34,701 nt of DNA from assembly GCA_004295005.1 (NCBI GenBank), contig SHNG01000025.1, positions 1-34,701 of the forward strand. Direction: 5' to 3'. Positions 19,135 through 27,214 of this stretch are shown here, piece by piece. Made by a program: the position numbers and the translations under genes. This stretch comes from Gammaproteobacteria bacterium. Lineage in GTDB: Bacteria > Pseudomonadota > Gammaproteobacteria > Xanthomonadales > Rhodanobacteraceae. The first letter of the stretch is position 1. The number at the start of each line of letters is the position of its first letter. Under the pieces are notes generated by a model, which had not been told where the DNA came from, ran no database searches, and saw nothing but the letters and a program-made list of their open reading frames with translations.

Positions 19135-20331
19135 ATGCCCGATCGTCTGATCATCCGCCTCGACGCCCAGGGAGGCTTGCACTGGCTTCGCCAGAGCGAG
19201 GACGGTCGTGCATTGTCCCCAAGCCAGCGTGGTGCTCCCGCAGCGCAGGCGCTGGCCGCTGCCGGCGAAGTGCTGGTGCTGGTGCCAGCCGCCGAAGTGC
19301 TGTTGCTGGAAACCCAGGTGACTGCCCGCAACCACAGCCAGTTGCAGAAGGCGGTTCCGTTTGCGGTCGAGGATCAGTTGCTCGGAGCGGTCGAGGAACA
19401 GCATTTTGCGATCCAGGCCGGCCCGGGCGGGCGGGTCGGCGTGGCCGTGGTTGCAAAGTCGCGCCTGCGCGAATGGCTGGGCAAACTCGCCGCGAGCGGG
19501 ATCCGCCCGGATCGCATGCTGCCCGATTCACTGGCCATGCCGATTGCTCCGGAAACCGGCAGCGTCATGCTTGAGCAGGGACGGGTGTTGGCGCGACTGG
19601 AGCCGTGGTCCGCAATTTCCTGCTCGCTGGTGCAGTTCCCGGATTGGCTGACGCAGGCGCGCGCGGCCGGTGTCGGACGCGCGCTTGAAGTCCACGATTT
19701 CGGCACTGATCCATTGCCGGCCTTGTGCGGACCCATCCTCGCCACGCATCGGCGCCAGGATGCGCTGGCGTTCCTGGCCAACAACCTGCGCGGCAACGGT
19801 ATCAACCTGCTCAGTGGCGAGTTTGCCGCGAGCCATCGCAGCGGTCGCGCCGTGCGCTGGTGGCGACGCGCGGGGGTGCTCGCCGCGGCCATGATCCTGC
19901 TCGTCCTGCTGCAGCGTGGGCTGGAAATCCGCAGCTTGCAGCAGCAGGTTGATCGCGCCGATGCCAACATGCGCGAACGCCTGGGGCGAACCTTTCCCGA
20001 CCTCGGTGCCGCGGAGCGCGTGCGTGCACCCCAGGATGTCATGCGCCAGCGCCTGGATGGCTTGCGTGGTGGTGGCGAGGACAGTGGCTTTCTCGCCATG
20101 CTGGGCAATGTTGCGCCGGTGATCGGGCGCACCACGCGTTCGCAATTGCGTGGCCTCGAATATCGCAACGACACGCTGGAGCTGGGCTTGCGTTCGCCCG
20201 ATGTCGCCACCCTCGATGGCTTGCGCGAGCAGTTCTCGGCGATTCCCGGCCTCGACGCGGAAGTGACGGCTTCGATTCCGGTCGAGAATGCCGTGGATGG
20301 GCGCATCCGCATCAGCAAGGAGGTGAAATGA
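19135..20331 (+). CDS. gspL: Type II secretion system protein GspL
   Basis: This is a 398-residue inner-membrane component of the type II secretion platform. It links the cytoplasmic ATPase GspE to the pseudopilus machinery. The cytoplasmic actin-like part (about 1-240) contains the family landmark QLQKAVPFAVEDQL and ends near NGINLLSGEF. A single membrane helix lies at about 246-262, followed by a coiled region and a periplasmic ferredoxin-like domain. ATG 19135 is the first start that fits the family; the frame stays open far upstream as a shadow of the opposite-strand gene. It overlaps gspM by 4 bp. gspE, gspF, gspD and the pseudopilins are not in the window. Confidence 0.9.
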   Translation: MPDRLIIRLDAQGGLHWLRQSEDGRALSPSQRGAPAAQALAAAGEVLVLVPAAEVLLLETQVTARNHSQLQKAVPFAVEDQLLGAVEEQHFAIQAGPGGRVGVAVVAKSRLREWLGKLAASGIRPDRMLPDSLAMPIAPETGSVMLEQGRVLARLEPWSAISCSLVQFPDWLTQARAAGVGRALEVHDFGTDPLPALCGPILATHRRQDALAFLANNLRGNGINLLSGEFAASHRSGRAVRWWRRAGVLAAAMILLVLLQRGLEIRSLQQQVDRADANMRERLGRTFPDLGAAERVRAPQDVMRQRLDGLRGGGEDSGFLAMLGNVAPVIGRTTRSQLRGLEYRNDTLELGLRSPDVATLDGLREQFSAIPGLDAEVTASIPVENAVDGRIRISKEVK

Positions 20332-20816
20332 CGGGCTGGTGGACACAGTTGTCGGATCGTGATCGCCGCGTGCTGCTGGTTGGTAGCGTGCTCGCCTGCG
20401 TGCTGCTCGCATGGGCCTTCATCTGGCAGCCCCTGCAGGTGCGACGCAGCCTGCTTGTTGAGCAGCTCGACAATGCCCATCGCGATCTTGCCTTTGTACG
20501 TGTGGGTGAAGCCGAGGTGGAGCGCTTGCGCAATTCCGGAGTGCAATCGCGTGCCGACCGCCAGGGCAAATCACTGCTTGCGCTGGCCGATCTCACCGCG
20601 CGTGGCGCCAATCTCGATGGCGTGCTGAAGCGGCTGGAACCGGTGGGATCACGCAGCGTGCGTGCAACCTTCGAGTTTGCTGCATTTGATTCCATCGTGG
20701 CCTGGCTGGAAGGCCTCTCGCGCGACTACGGCATCAAGGTCAGCGATTTTTCCAGCGATCGTGTCGATGCCACCGGCCTCGTCAACGCACGCATAACGCT
20801 TGATGACGTACCTTGA
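20328..20816 (+). CDS. gspM: Type II secretion system protein GspM
   Basis: This 162-residue bitopic inner-membrane protein partners with GspL. A short cytoplasmic tail (SDRDRR) precedes a membrane helix at about residues 13-34 (VLLVGSVLACVLLAWAFIW). A periplasmic coiled coil and a small alpha/beta domain (ARGANLDGVLKRLEP ...) follow, as usual in GspM. The start overlaps the gspL stop (ATGA), and gspN follows after 75 bp. Confidence 0.9.
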   Translation: MTGWWTQLSDRDRRVLLVGSVLACVLLAWAFIWQPLQVRRSLLVEQLDNAHRDLAFVRVGEAEVERLRNSGVQSRADRQGKSLLALADLTARGANLDGVLKRLEPVGSRSVRATFEFAAFDSIVAWLEGLSRDYGIKVSDFSSDRVDATGLVNARITLDDVP

Positions 20817-20891
20817 GGCAACACCGCGGGATTTCCTTTGCCAGCCACCCGCACATTGATCAACCCCCAATTCGCAACCCATGATTCAACG

Positions 20892-21659
20892 ATGAAGATA
20901 TTCAAATGGTTTCTCGGCCTGTTTGTTCTGGCGGTCCTCGTGCTTGGTTTCATCCTGTGGACCCTGCCTGCGGACGTGGCCTACCGGCATTTCGCCGACA
21001 AGCTCGGGCCGGTGTCGCTGGTTGGCATTCGCGGGACCCTCTGGAATGGCCATGCCGACGGCATCAGCGTCTTCGGGCGGGATCTTGGCGAACTGGACTG
21101 GCGCATCGAAAAATGGCCGCTGCTCACCCAGGGCGTCCGTGCCGACCTGCGCATCCGCGGTGCCGACATCGACACCTCGGGCCTGCTTGAGCGCGACTAT
21201 TCCGGTGCGCTGCGCGCCAATGACGTGCGCTTCCGCGTGCCCGCCAGCCTGTTTGCGGGTGCTGTCGACGTGCCTTCGCTGAAACTCCTCGGCCAGGTCA
21301 GCGGAACCTTGACCCAGGTGCAGATCAAGGACGGTGTGGTGGCGATGGCGAATGGTCATGCGCGCTGGTCCGATGCCGGTGTCAGCGGCGCCGCGGAGGC
21401 GCGCTTTTCCGACATCCTGGCCGAATTCGCCACGCGTCCGGATTCCAGCATGGCCGGCACCCTCGCCGATGACGGTAAGGGCAATCTCGAAGTCAACGGC
21501 AGCTTCAGTGCATCGGCGACCGGTTTCCAGGCCGAAGCGTTCCTGTCTGCACGCAACGACGACGCGCGCATCCAGGAGGCCTTGCGCTACATCGGTGAGG
21601 CGCAGCCCGATGGCAGCGCGCACCTGGTGATCTCCGGCCAACTGTTCAAGCTGCTTTGA
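20892..21659 (+). CDS. gspN: Type II secretion system protein GspN
   Basis: This 255-residue protein has an N-terminal membrane helix at about residues 5-25 (FLGLFVLAVLVLGFILW). A periplasmic beta-rich body follows with the GspN-type opening GIRGTLWNGHADGISV and LDWRIEKWPLL. GspN is an accessory type II secretion component of poorly known function, found in some systems including Xanthomonas xps. ATG 20892 is chosen because it directly precedes the membrane helix; an in-frame TTG at 20838 would add 18 residues. Its stop overlaps the next gene's TTG start. Confidence 0.86.
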   Translation: MKIFKWFLGLFVLAVLVLGFILWTLPADVAYRHFADKLGPVSLVGIRGTLWNGHADGISVFGRDLGELDWRIEKWPLLTQGVRADLRIRGADIDTSGLLERDYSGALRANDVRFRVPASLFAGAVDVPSLKLLGQVSGTLTQVQIKDGVVAMANGHARWSDAGVSGAAEARFSDILAEFATRPDSSMAGTLADDGKGNLEVNGSFSASATGFQAEAFLSARNDDARIQEALRYIGEAQPDGSAHLVISGQLFKLL

Positions 21660-22465
21660 GCGCGTCGCTGCCGGCGGGCTTCCTCGACGCGGCACTGGAT
21701 GCCGCGCAGCGAGCCGCGGATGCGGCGTCCACGGTGATCGTGGCGCGCTATGCGGCGCAGGACTTCTCGGTGACCACCAAGGAGGATTCAAGCCCGGTTA
21801 CCGAAGCCGATCGCGAAGCCGAGCAGGTCATCAAGCGGGTCTTGCGCGAGGCTTTTCCCAACCACGCCTTCCTCGGCGAGGAGTTTGGCCGCGAAGGCGA
21901 CAGCCGGTACCTGTGGTTGATCGACCCCATTGACGGTACCAAGTCCTTCGTTCGCGGCTACCCGATGTTCTCCACCCAGATCGCCTTGATGGTGGATGGA
22001 GAGTTGGTGCTCGGCGTATCCGATGCCAGTGCCTATGGCGAGCGAGCCTGGGCGGTGCGCGGTGGTGGTGCATTCCTGCGCCCGCGGCAGGGGCCGAGCG
22101 TTGCGCTTAAGGTTTCCACAGCCACGGAGTTTGGTTCCGCCACGGCGGTATCCACCGGCAACCTCAAGGCTATGGCGGGTGATCCGTCACGCTGGAATGC
22201 GCTCGCTGGCCTGATCAAGCGGGTTGGCCGCATTCGTGGCTATGGCGATTTCCTGCACTATCACTTGCTTGCGCGGGGGGCGATCGATCTGGTCATCGAA
22301 TCGGATCTCAATATCCTCGACATCGCCGCGTTGGTGGTGATCGTGCGCGAAGCCGGTGGCGTGTTCACCGACCTCGATGGCGGGCCGATTGGTCTGCAAA
22401 CCCGCGATGCACTGGCCGGCCCTGCCGCCTTGCACGCACAGGCACTGCGGCTTTTCGCGCGCTGA
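21656..22465 (+). CDS. Inositol-monophosphatase-family phosphatase (histidinol-phosphatase-like)
   Basis: This 269-residue Mg/Li-dependent phosphatase has the metal-binding motifs GEEFG and DPIDGTKSFVRG. Its C-terminal motif reads LDIAAL in place of the usual W-D-x-A-A, still keeping the metal Asp. The FVRGYPMFSTQIAL stretch resembles HisN-type histidinol-phosphate phosphatases, so a role in histidine synthesis is plausible. Inositol phosphate or PAP remain possible substrates. The start is taken as TTG 21656 overlapping the gspN stop (TTGA); no ATG lies in the conserved N-terminus. It sits between gspN and puuE without a clear functional link to either. Confidence 0.85.
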   Translation: MSASLPAGFLDAALDAAQRAADAASTVIVARYAAQDFSVTTKEDSSPVTEADREAEQVIKRVLREAFPNHAFLGEEFGREGDSRYLWLIDPIDGTKSFVRGYPMFSTQIALMVDGELVLGVSDASAYGERAWAVRGGGAFLRPRQGPSVALKVSTATEFGSATAVSTGNLKAMAGDPSRWNALAGLIKRVGRIRGYGDFLHYHLLARGAIDLVIESDLNILDIAALVVIVREAGGVFTDLDGGPIGLQTRDALAGPAALHAQALRLFAR

Positions 22466-22549
22466 GCGGAGCTTCGTGGGCGCGGCCACTTGCCAGCACC
22501 GGCTCCGGCCTCCGACACTGGCACATCCGGGCCAGACCGCAAGCCAGGC

Positions 22550-23473
22550 ATGAGCACAGACACCGATTATCCGCGTGATCTCAAGGGTTACGGCCGGCAT
22601 CCACCGCAGGCGGATTGGCCGGGTGGCGCGCGCATCGCCGTACAGTTCGTGCTCAATCTTGAGGAGGGCAGCGAGAACTGCATCCTGCATGGCGATGCCG
22701 GCAGCGAACAGTTTCTTTCCGAGATCATCGGTGCGGCCAGTTATCCGGCTCGCCACATGAGCATGGAGTCGATCTACGAGTATGGAACACGCGTGGGTGC
22801 CTGGCGCATCCTCGGCGAGTTCCAGCGACGTGGCCTGCCGCTGACCGTGTTTGCCGTGGCCATGGCCATGCAGCGCAATGTGGAACTGGTCGAGGCCTGC
22901 CTCGAACACGGACACGAGATTGCCTCGCACGGCCTGCGCTGGATCCACTACCAGAACATGCCGATCGAGGAAGAGCGCGCGCATATCCGGCAAGCCGTGG
23001 AAATCCACAAGGCCATCACCGGCAGTGCACCGCTGGGCTGGTACACCGGCCGCGACAGCCCGAACACGCGCGCGTTGCTGATCGAGCACGGCGGCTTTGC
23101 CTACGATTCCGATTACTACGGCGATGATTTGCCGTTCTGGATGCGTGTTGTACGCGCCGACGGCAGCGAACGCCCGCACCTGGTGGTGCCCTACACACTC
23201 GATGCCAACGACATGCGCTTTGCCACGGCGCAGGGCTTCAACACGGCCGATCACTTTTTCCATTACCTGCGCGACAGCTTCGACGTGCTGTATGCCGAAG
23301 GCGAGCGCGTGCCACGCATGATGTCGGTGGGCATGCATGCGCGCCTGCTGGGGCGACCCGGCCGCTTTGCCGGATTGCTGAGGTTTCTCGATCACATCGC
23401 AAAATTCGACAAGGTCTGGGTGTGTCGGCGCATCGACATTGCACGGCACTGGCAGGAGCGGCATCCGGCGTGA
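22550..23473 (+). CDS. puuE: Allantoinase PuuE (polysaccharide-deacetylase fold)
   Basis: This 307-residue cytoplasmic NodB-fold hydrolase opens the hydantoin ring of allantoin to allantoate. This is the PuuE-type allantoinase described in Pseudomonas, unrelated to the dinuclear-metal AllB. Landmarks are the opening DYPRDLKGYGRHPP, the block FVLNLEEGSEN, YEYGTRVGAWRIL, EIASHGLRWIHYQ, and GWYTGRDSPNTRALL. No signal peptide is present, which argues against a wall or chitin deacetylase. ATG 22550 begins the conserved part. Its stop overlaps the uraD GTG start (GTGA). Confidence 0.94.
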   Translation: MSTDTDYPRDLKGYGRHPPQADWPGGARIAVQFVLNLEEGSENCILHGDAGSEQFLSEIIGAASYPARHMSMESIYEYGTRVGAWRILGEFQRRGLPLTVFAVAMAMQRNVELVEACLEHGHEIASHGLRWIHYQNMPIEEERAHIRQAVEIHKAITGSAPLGWYTGRDSPNTRALLIEHGGFAYDSDYYGDDLPFWMRVVRADGSERPHLVVPYTLDANDMRFATAQGFNTADHFFHYLRDSFDVLYAEGERVPRMMSVGMHARLLGRPGRFAGLLRFLDHIAKFDKVWVCRRIDIARHWQERHPA

Positions 23474-23985
23474 TCGCCTTGGCCCGTCTCAATGAAATGT
23501 CGCAGGCTGCGTTTCGCGATGCCCTGGCTGACATCTTCGAGCATTCGCCCTGGGTGCCCGAGCGCACCTGGTCGCAACGACCGTTTGCCGGTGTCGATGA
23601 GCTGTACGGCGCATTGTGTGCCGTACTCGTGCAGGCCAGCGACGACGAAAAGCTGGGCCTGATCCGCGCGCACCCGGAACTGGCCGGCAAGGCGGCCGTG
23701 CGCAAGGAACTCACCGAAGCCTCGCAAACCGAGCAAGCCGGAGCCGGGCTCGATCAATGCAGCCGCGAGGAATTTGAAACACTGACGCGCCTCAATGCCG
23801 AATACACGCGAAGATTCGGCATGCCCTTCATTCTTGCCGTGCGCGGCCACACGCGTGGGAGCATCATCGAGAGCCTGCAACGTCGTGTGCAGGGTGATGC
23901 CGCTGGCGAATTTGCCGAGGCCTTGCGGCAGATCGAGCGGATTGCCCTGTTTCGTCTCAAGGACCGCATCGCAGAATCGCAATGA
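23470..23985 (+). CDS. uraD: 2-oxo-4-hydroxy-4-carboxy-5-ureidoimidazoline (OHCU) decarboxylase
   Basis: This 171-residue all-helical enzyme decarboxylates OHCU to (S)-allantoin, the third step after urate. The catalytic histidine sits in [11 protein letters not shown] (His68, matching His67 of characterised family members). The substrate-binding region [11 protein letters not shown] is intact. The GTG start overlaps the puuE stop. It is followed after 37 bp by alc. Confidence 0.95.
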   Translation: MIALARLNEMSQAAFRDALADIFEHSPWVPERTWSQRPFAGVDELYGALCAVLVQASDDEKLGLIRAHPELAGKAAVRKELTEASQTEQAGAGLDQCSREEFETLTRLNAEYTRRFGMPFILAVRGHTRGSIIESLQRRVQGDAAGEFAEALRQIERIALFRLKDRIAESQ

Positions 23986-24022
23986 ACGCATGGACCCAAT
24001 CATTTCCATCCAGGAACCCCGC

Positions 24023-25033
24023 ATGAAACCCATACTCCAGGAAGCCGAGATCGTCGAGTTCGTGCGCAACCACGTGAACCTGGCCGATGCGCGATTGGGC
24101 GCCGAGGCCGTGGCCTGCAGTGATGATTTCTTTGCGCCGATGCAGCGCATGCTGAATCCGCAGCCCGCGCAATTCATCCCCGGCAAGTACGACGACAATG
24201 GAAAGTGGATGGATGGCTGGGAAAGTCGCCGTCGGCGCGGTCCGGGCCATGACTGGTGCGTTGTCAGGCTGGCCTGCGCGGGCGTGGTGCGCGGGGTCGA
24301 TTTCGATACCTCGCATTTCACCGGCAATTTCCCGCCGGCGGCATCACTGGAAGGCTGCCGTGTCGAGGCAGGTGAAGCCGATGCGCACAGCGACTGGTTT
24401 CCGTTGCTTGAAGCCGTCGATCTCGGCGGCAATCGCCACCATGTGTTTGCGCTGGACAATGCGCGCACGTGCACGCATGTGCGGGTCAACCTGTTTCCTG
24501 ATGGTGGCCTCGCACGCCTGCGTATTCATGGCACGCCGGATGTCGGCGCCGCGCGCGTGGACGCCAATGGTTGGATCGATCTGGCCTCGGCATTGAACGG
24601 TGCGCGGGCGCTGGCTGCCAACAACGAGCATTTCGGTTGTGCCGCGAATCTGCTCCTGCCCGGGCGTGGTCGAGACATGGGCGATGGTTGGGAAACCCGA
24701 CGCCGGCGCGAGCCCGGTCACGACTGGTGCATCATCGCCTTGGCCGATACCGGCATCATCGAGGCCATCGAAGTCGATACCGCCCACTTCAAGGGCAATT
24801 TCCCGGAGCGTTGTTCCATCCAGGCCGCCCAGGTTGCCTCGGCGACGCGCGATTCCATCGTCACCCGTTCGATGTTCTGGCCGAGCTTGCTCGACGAACA
24901 GCCCTTGCGCATGGATGCCGAACACCGCTTCCGCGCCGAGATCAGGGCGCATGCGCCGGTCAGCCATGTCCGCCTCAACATTTATCCCGATGGCGGCGTG
25001 TCGCGCCTGCGCCTGTTCGGACGTCGTGCATGA
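24023..25033 (+). CDS. alc: Allantoicase
   Basis: This 336-residue enzyme hydrolyses allantoate to (S)-ureidoglycolate and urea. The protein is an internal duplication, as is typical of allantoicases. [16 protein letters not shown] (Trp66) recurs as [16 protein letters not shown] (Trp223), 157 residues later. Each is followed by a matching [11 protein letters not shown] / [11 protein letters not shown] block and ends in a [12 protein letters not shown] / [12 protein letters not shown] strand. ATG 24023 has AGGAA 8 nt upstream; ATG 23990 would add 11 residues. It overlaps allA by 4 bp. Confidence 0.96.
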   Translation: MKPILQEAEIVEFVRNHVNLADARLGAEAVACSDDFFAPMQRMLNPQPAQFIPGKYDDNGKWMDGWESRRRRGPGHDWCVVRLACAGVVRGVDFDTSHFTGNFPPAASLEGCRVEAGEADAHSDWFPLLEAVDLGGNRHHVFALDNARTCTHVRVNLFPDGGLARLRIHGTPDVGAARVDANGWIDLASALNGARALAANNEHFGCAANLLLPGRGRDMGDGWETRRRREPGHDWCIIALADTGIIEAIEVDTAHFKGNFPERCSIQAAQVASATRDSIVTRSMFWPSLLDEQPLRMDAEHRFRAEIRAHAPVSHVRLNIYPDGGVSRLRLFGRRA

Positions 25034-25542
25034 AGGCGGAGCTGCGAGCGCTGCCGCTTGAACCGTTGGGTTCGGAAGCATTCGCGCCCTTTGGCGAGGT
25101 GATCGAAGCGAATTCCGCGACAACGGAGTACGCGGTGAATGCCGGTACCGCGCAGCGATTCCATGATCTTGCGCACATCGACACAAACCTTGCGGAAGGC
25201 CGCTGCGTGCTCAGCCTGTTCCGTGCCATGCCGCGAACCTTGCCGTTCGAGATCCGCATGCTTGAGCGTCACCTGCTCGGCAGCCAGGCCTTCGTGCCGC
25301 TGGATCCGGCAACGCGTTTCCTCGTCGTGGTTGCCGAAGCCATCGATGCGCAGCCGCGTGCCTTTCTCGCGCGTGGCGGGCAGGGCGTCAACTATCGTCG
25401 CGGCACCTGGCATCACCCGTTGATCGCGCTGGATCGGCAGGGTGATTTCCTCGTCATCGATCGCGAAGGACCCGCTCCCGATTGCGAGGAGGCGGATCTC
25501 GCCCCCGGCTGGCGCATCGCGAACGCGGAACTCAGTTCTTAG
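25030..25542 (+). CDS. allA: Ureidoglycolate lyase
   Basis: This 170-residue cupin-type lyase splits (S)-ureidoglycolate into glyoxylate and urea, the last step of the pathway. It follows alc with an ATGA overlap. Family motifs are [13 protein letters not shown] near residue 15, [19 protein letters not shown] with the substrate-site histidine, and [16 protein letters not shown] near the C-terminal third. Its stop codon lies inside the 3' end of the oppositely oriented puuD gene. Confidence 0.95.
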   Translation: MKAELRALPLEPLGSEAFAPFGEVIEANSATTEYAVNAGTAQRFHDLAHIDTNLAEGRCVLSLFRAMPRTLPFEIRMLERHLLGSQAFVPLDPATRFLVVVAEAIDAQPRAFLARGGQGVNYRRGTWHHPLIALDRQGDFLVIDREGPAPDCEEADLAPGWRIANAELSS

Positions 25543-26749
25543 GCAGTGCGTCCGCCCAGCGCGCAATCTGCAGGCGCTCAGCCTCGCTCAAGGCCGTGAT
25601 GTTGCCGGGCGGCATGATGCGCAGGTCCACCACCTGGCGGCGGATCAATGCCGCGTGACGCTCGATCTGCGGTGCTTCATCCAGACGCAAGTCCTTCGGT
25701 GCGCTGGCCATCAGGCTGGGTTGTGCGGAATGACAGGCCGTGCAATGCAGTTTCATGATTTTCTGGATCTCGGCGATGTCCGCTGGCGGTGGCTCTACTG
25801 CGTGCGTGGATGCATTGGCTGTGGGATTGGGCGTGGCCGCACTCGTTGAGTTCTGCGCGGGTGCGAGCCAGGCAAGCGTGACGAGCAGGATGGCGATGCC
25901 GGCGCCGAGCAAGCCCCAGGCGCGCTTGCCACTGTGCCAGACCACGAAGAACTGGCGGATCAGCGCTGCCGCCGCCATGAACAGGATCAATACCCAGGCC
26001 TTGTACGGATGCGCATAGGCGGTCGCGTAGTGCACGCTGAGCATGGCAAACACCACCGGCAGCGTGAAGTAGGTGTTGTGCACGGAGCGTTGCTTGCCAC
26101 GAAGGCCAGGCAAGGGATCCACCGCTTCACCGCGGCCCAGTGCGGCAACCATGCGGCGCTGGCCGGGAATGATCACGAAGAACACATTTGCCGCCATGAT
26201 CGTGCCGAGCGCGGCACCCACCAGCAGGTACGCCGCGCGCCCTGCAAACAGCCAGGTGGATGCGAGGCACAGGCCCACCACCCACAGCGCCACCAGTGCG
26301 CCGAGCAGGCTCTCGCGAAATCCGCACAGTCGGCACAGCAGGTCGTAGCCCAACCAAGCCAGTACCAGCAGGGCGATGGCCGCCAGCACGGCCTGATGGG
26401 AACCCATGGCGTTCACGCCTGGATCGACCAGGTACATCTGTGGCGCCGCCAGATAAAGCAGGGTCAGCAAGGCGAAACCCGACAACCAGGTGGTGTAGGC
26501 CTTCCACTTCGACCAGTGCAGGTCGGTCGGCATCTGCGCGGGCGCGCCTGCGAGCTTCTGCTTGCGATAAAAACCACCGCCGTGCACCGACCAGTGTTCG
26601 CCGGCAATCGCCCCGTCGTCATGCGCCGCAGGCTTGAGCGAGCGATCCAGCATCACGAAATAGAACGACTCGCCAATCCAGGCAATCGCAGCCACCACAT
26701 GCAGCCAGCGCAGCAACAGGCCCAGGCTCTCCAGCAGATAGTCAGTCAT
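25532..26749 (-). CDS. puuD: Membrane urate oxidase PuuD with C-terminal cytochrome c domain
   Basis: This 405-residue inner-membrane protein oxidises urate to 5-hydroxyisourate and passes electrons to the respiratory chain rather than making peroxide like soluble uricase. The PuuD domain has about eight to nine hydrophobic segments, beginning LLLRWLHVVAAIAWIGESFY and including a conserved HNTYFTLPVVFAMLS. A Pro/Ala/Thr linker leads to a cytochrome c domain with CTACH at 336-340 and a likely Met ligand at 379 (IMPPGN). ATG 26749 is preferred over the TTG at 26764. It overlaps allA tail-to-tail by 11 bp and lies 11 bp after uraH. Confidence 0.94.
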   Translation of the reverse strand: MTDYLLESLGLLLRWLHVVAAIAWIGESFYFVMLDRSLKPAAHDDGAIAGEHWSVHGGGFYRKQKLAGAPAQMPTDLHWSKWKAYTTWLSGFALLTLLYLAAPQMYLVDPGVNAMGSHQAVLAAIALLVLAWLGYDLLCRLCGFRESLLGALVALWVVGLCLASTWLFAGRAAYLLVGAALGTIMAANVFFVIIPGQRRMVAALGRGEAVDPLPGLRGKQRSVHNTYFTLPVVFAMLSVHYATAYAHPYKAWVLILFMAAAALIRQFFVVWHSGKRAWGLLGAGIAILLVTLAWLAPAQNSTSAATPNPTANASTHAVEPPPADIAEIQKIMKLHCTACHSAQPSLMASAPKDLRLDEAPQIERHAALIRRQVVDLRIMPPGNITALSEAERLQIARWADALPKN

Positions 26750-26760
26750 CACAACCCGGC

Positions 26761-27114
26761 TCAACTGCCGCGATAGGTGGAATAGGAATAGGGCGACACC
26801 AGCAGTGGAACGTGCAGGTTGTCCTTGGCATCGGCAACACCGAAACGCAGGGTCACCACATCGAGGAAGCGCGGCTCGGTTTGCGTTACGCCGAGCATCG
26901 CGAAGTAGTCGCCGCTGTGGAAATCCAGTTCATACATGCCGACCTGAAACGTGGTGTCGGCGAGCAGGGGCGAGTTGCAACGACCATCGGCATTGGTCAG
27001 GCCGCGCAAGAGCAGCTCACGGCCGTTTTCGTGAATGCGGAACAGCTCAAAGGCCATGCCGGCGGCAGGTTTGCCGCGCGCGGTGTCCAGCACATGCGTG
27101 GTCAGTTTTCCCAT
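26761..27114 (-). CDS. uraH: 5-hydroxyisourate hydrolase (transthyretin-like)
   Basis: This 117-residue transthyretin-fold hydrolase converts 5-hydroxyisourate, the PuuD product, into OHCU. The family markers are the N-terminal THVLDTARGKPA, the central Arg/Asp positions, and the C-terminal tetrapeptide YRGS with HVPLLVSPYSYSTYRGS before it. No signal peptide is present, so it acts in the cytoplasm. It is the first gene of the puuD block on the minus strand and is divergent from xdhA. Confidence 0.96.
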   Translation of the reverse strand: MGKLTTHVLDTARGKPAAGMAFELFRIHENGRELLLRGLTNADGRCNSPLLADTTFQVGMYELDFHSGDYFAMLGVTQTEPRFLDVVTLRFGVADAKDNLHVPLLVSPYSYSTYRGS

Positions 27115-27134
27115 GGGCGCAGGTCCGTTCAGTA

Positions 27135-27160
27135 GGCAGGATGGCGGATAGTGGCCTGCC
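27135..27160. promoter_or_regulatory. Inverted repeat in the uraH-xdhA divergent gap
   Basis: GGCAGG (27135-27140) and CCTGCC (27155-27160) form a perfect dyad with a 14-bp centre, 55 bp upstream of xdhA and 21 bp upstream of uraH. It could be an operator controlling both purine blocks. No regulator gene is nearby and the half-sites are short, so this is a guess from position and symmetry. Confidence 0.22.
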
Positions 27161-27214
27161 GCTGCGCTGCTGTCACGCGTGCATGCGCATCCGCGCCTGC
27201 GCTACGCTTCCGGG

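Noticed and set aside
22550-23473. Polysaccharide or chitin deacetylase
   Set aside because: The fold is NodB-like, but there is no export signal, the sequence landmarks are those of PuuE allantoinase, and the gene is coupled to uraD-alc-allA.
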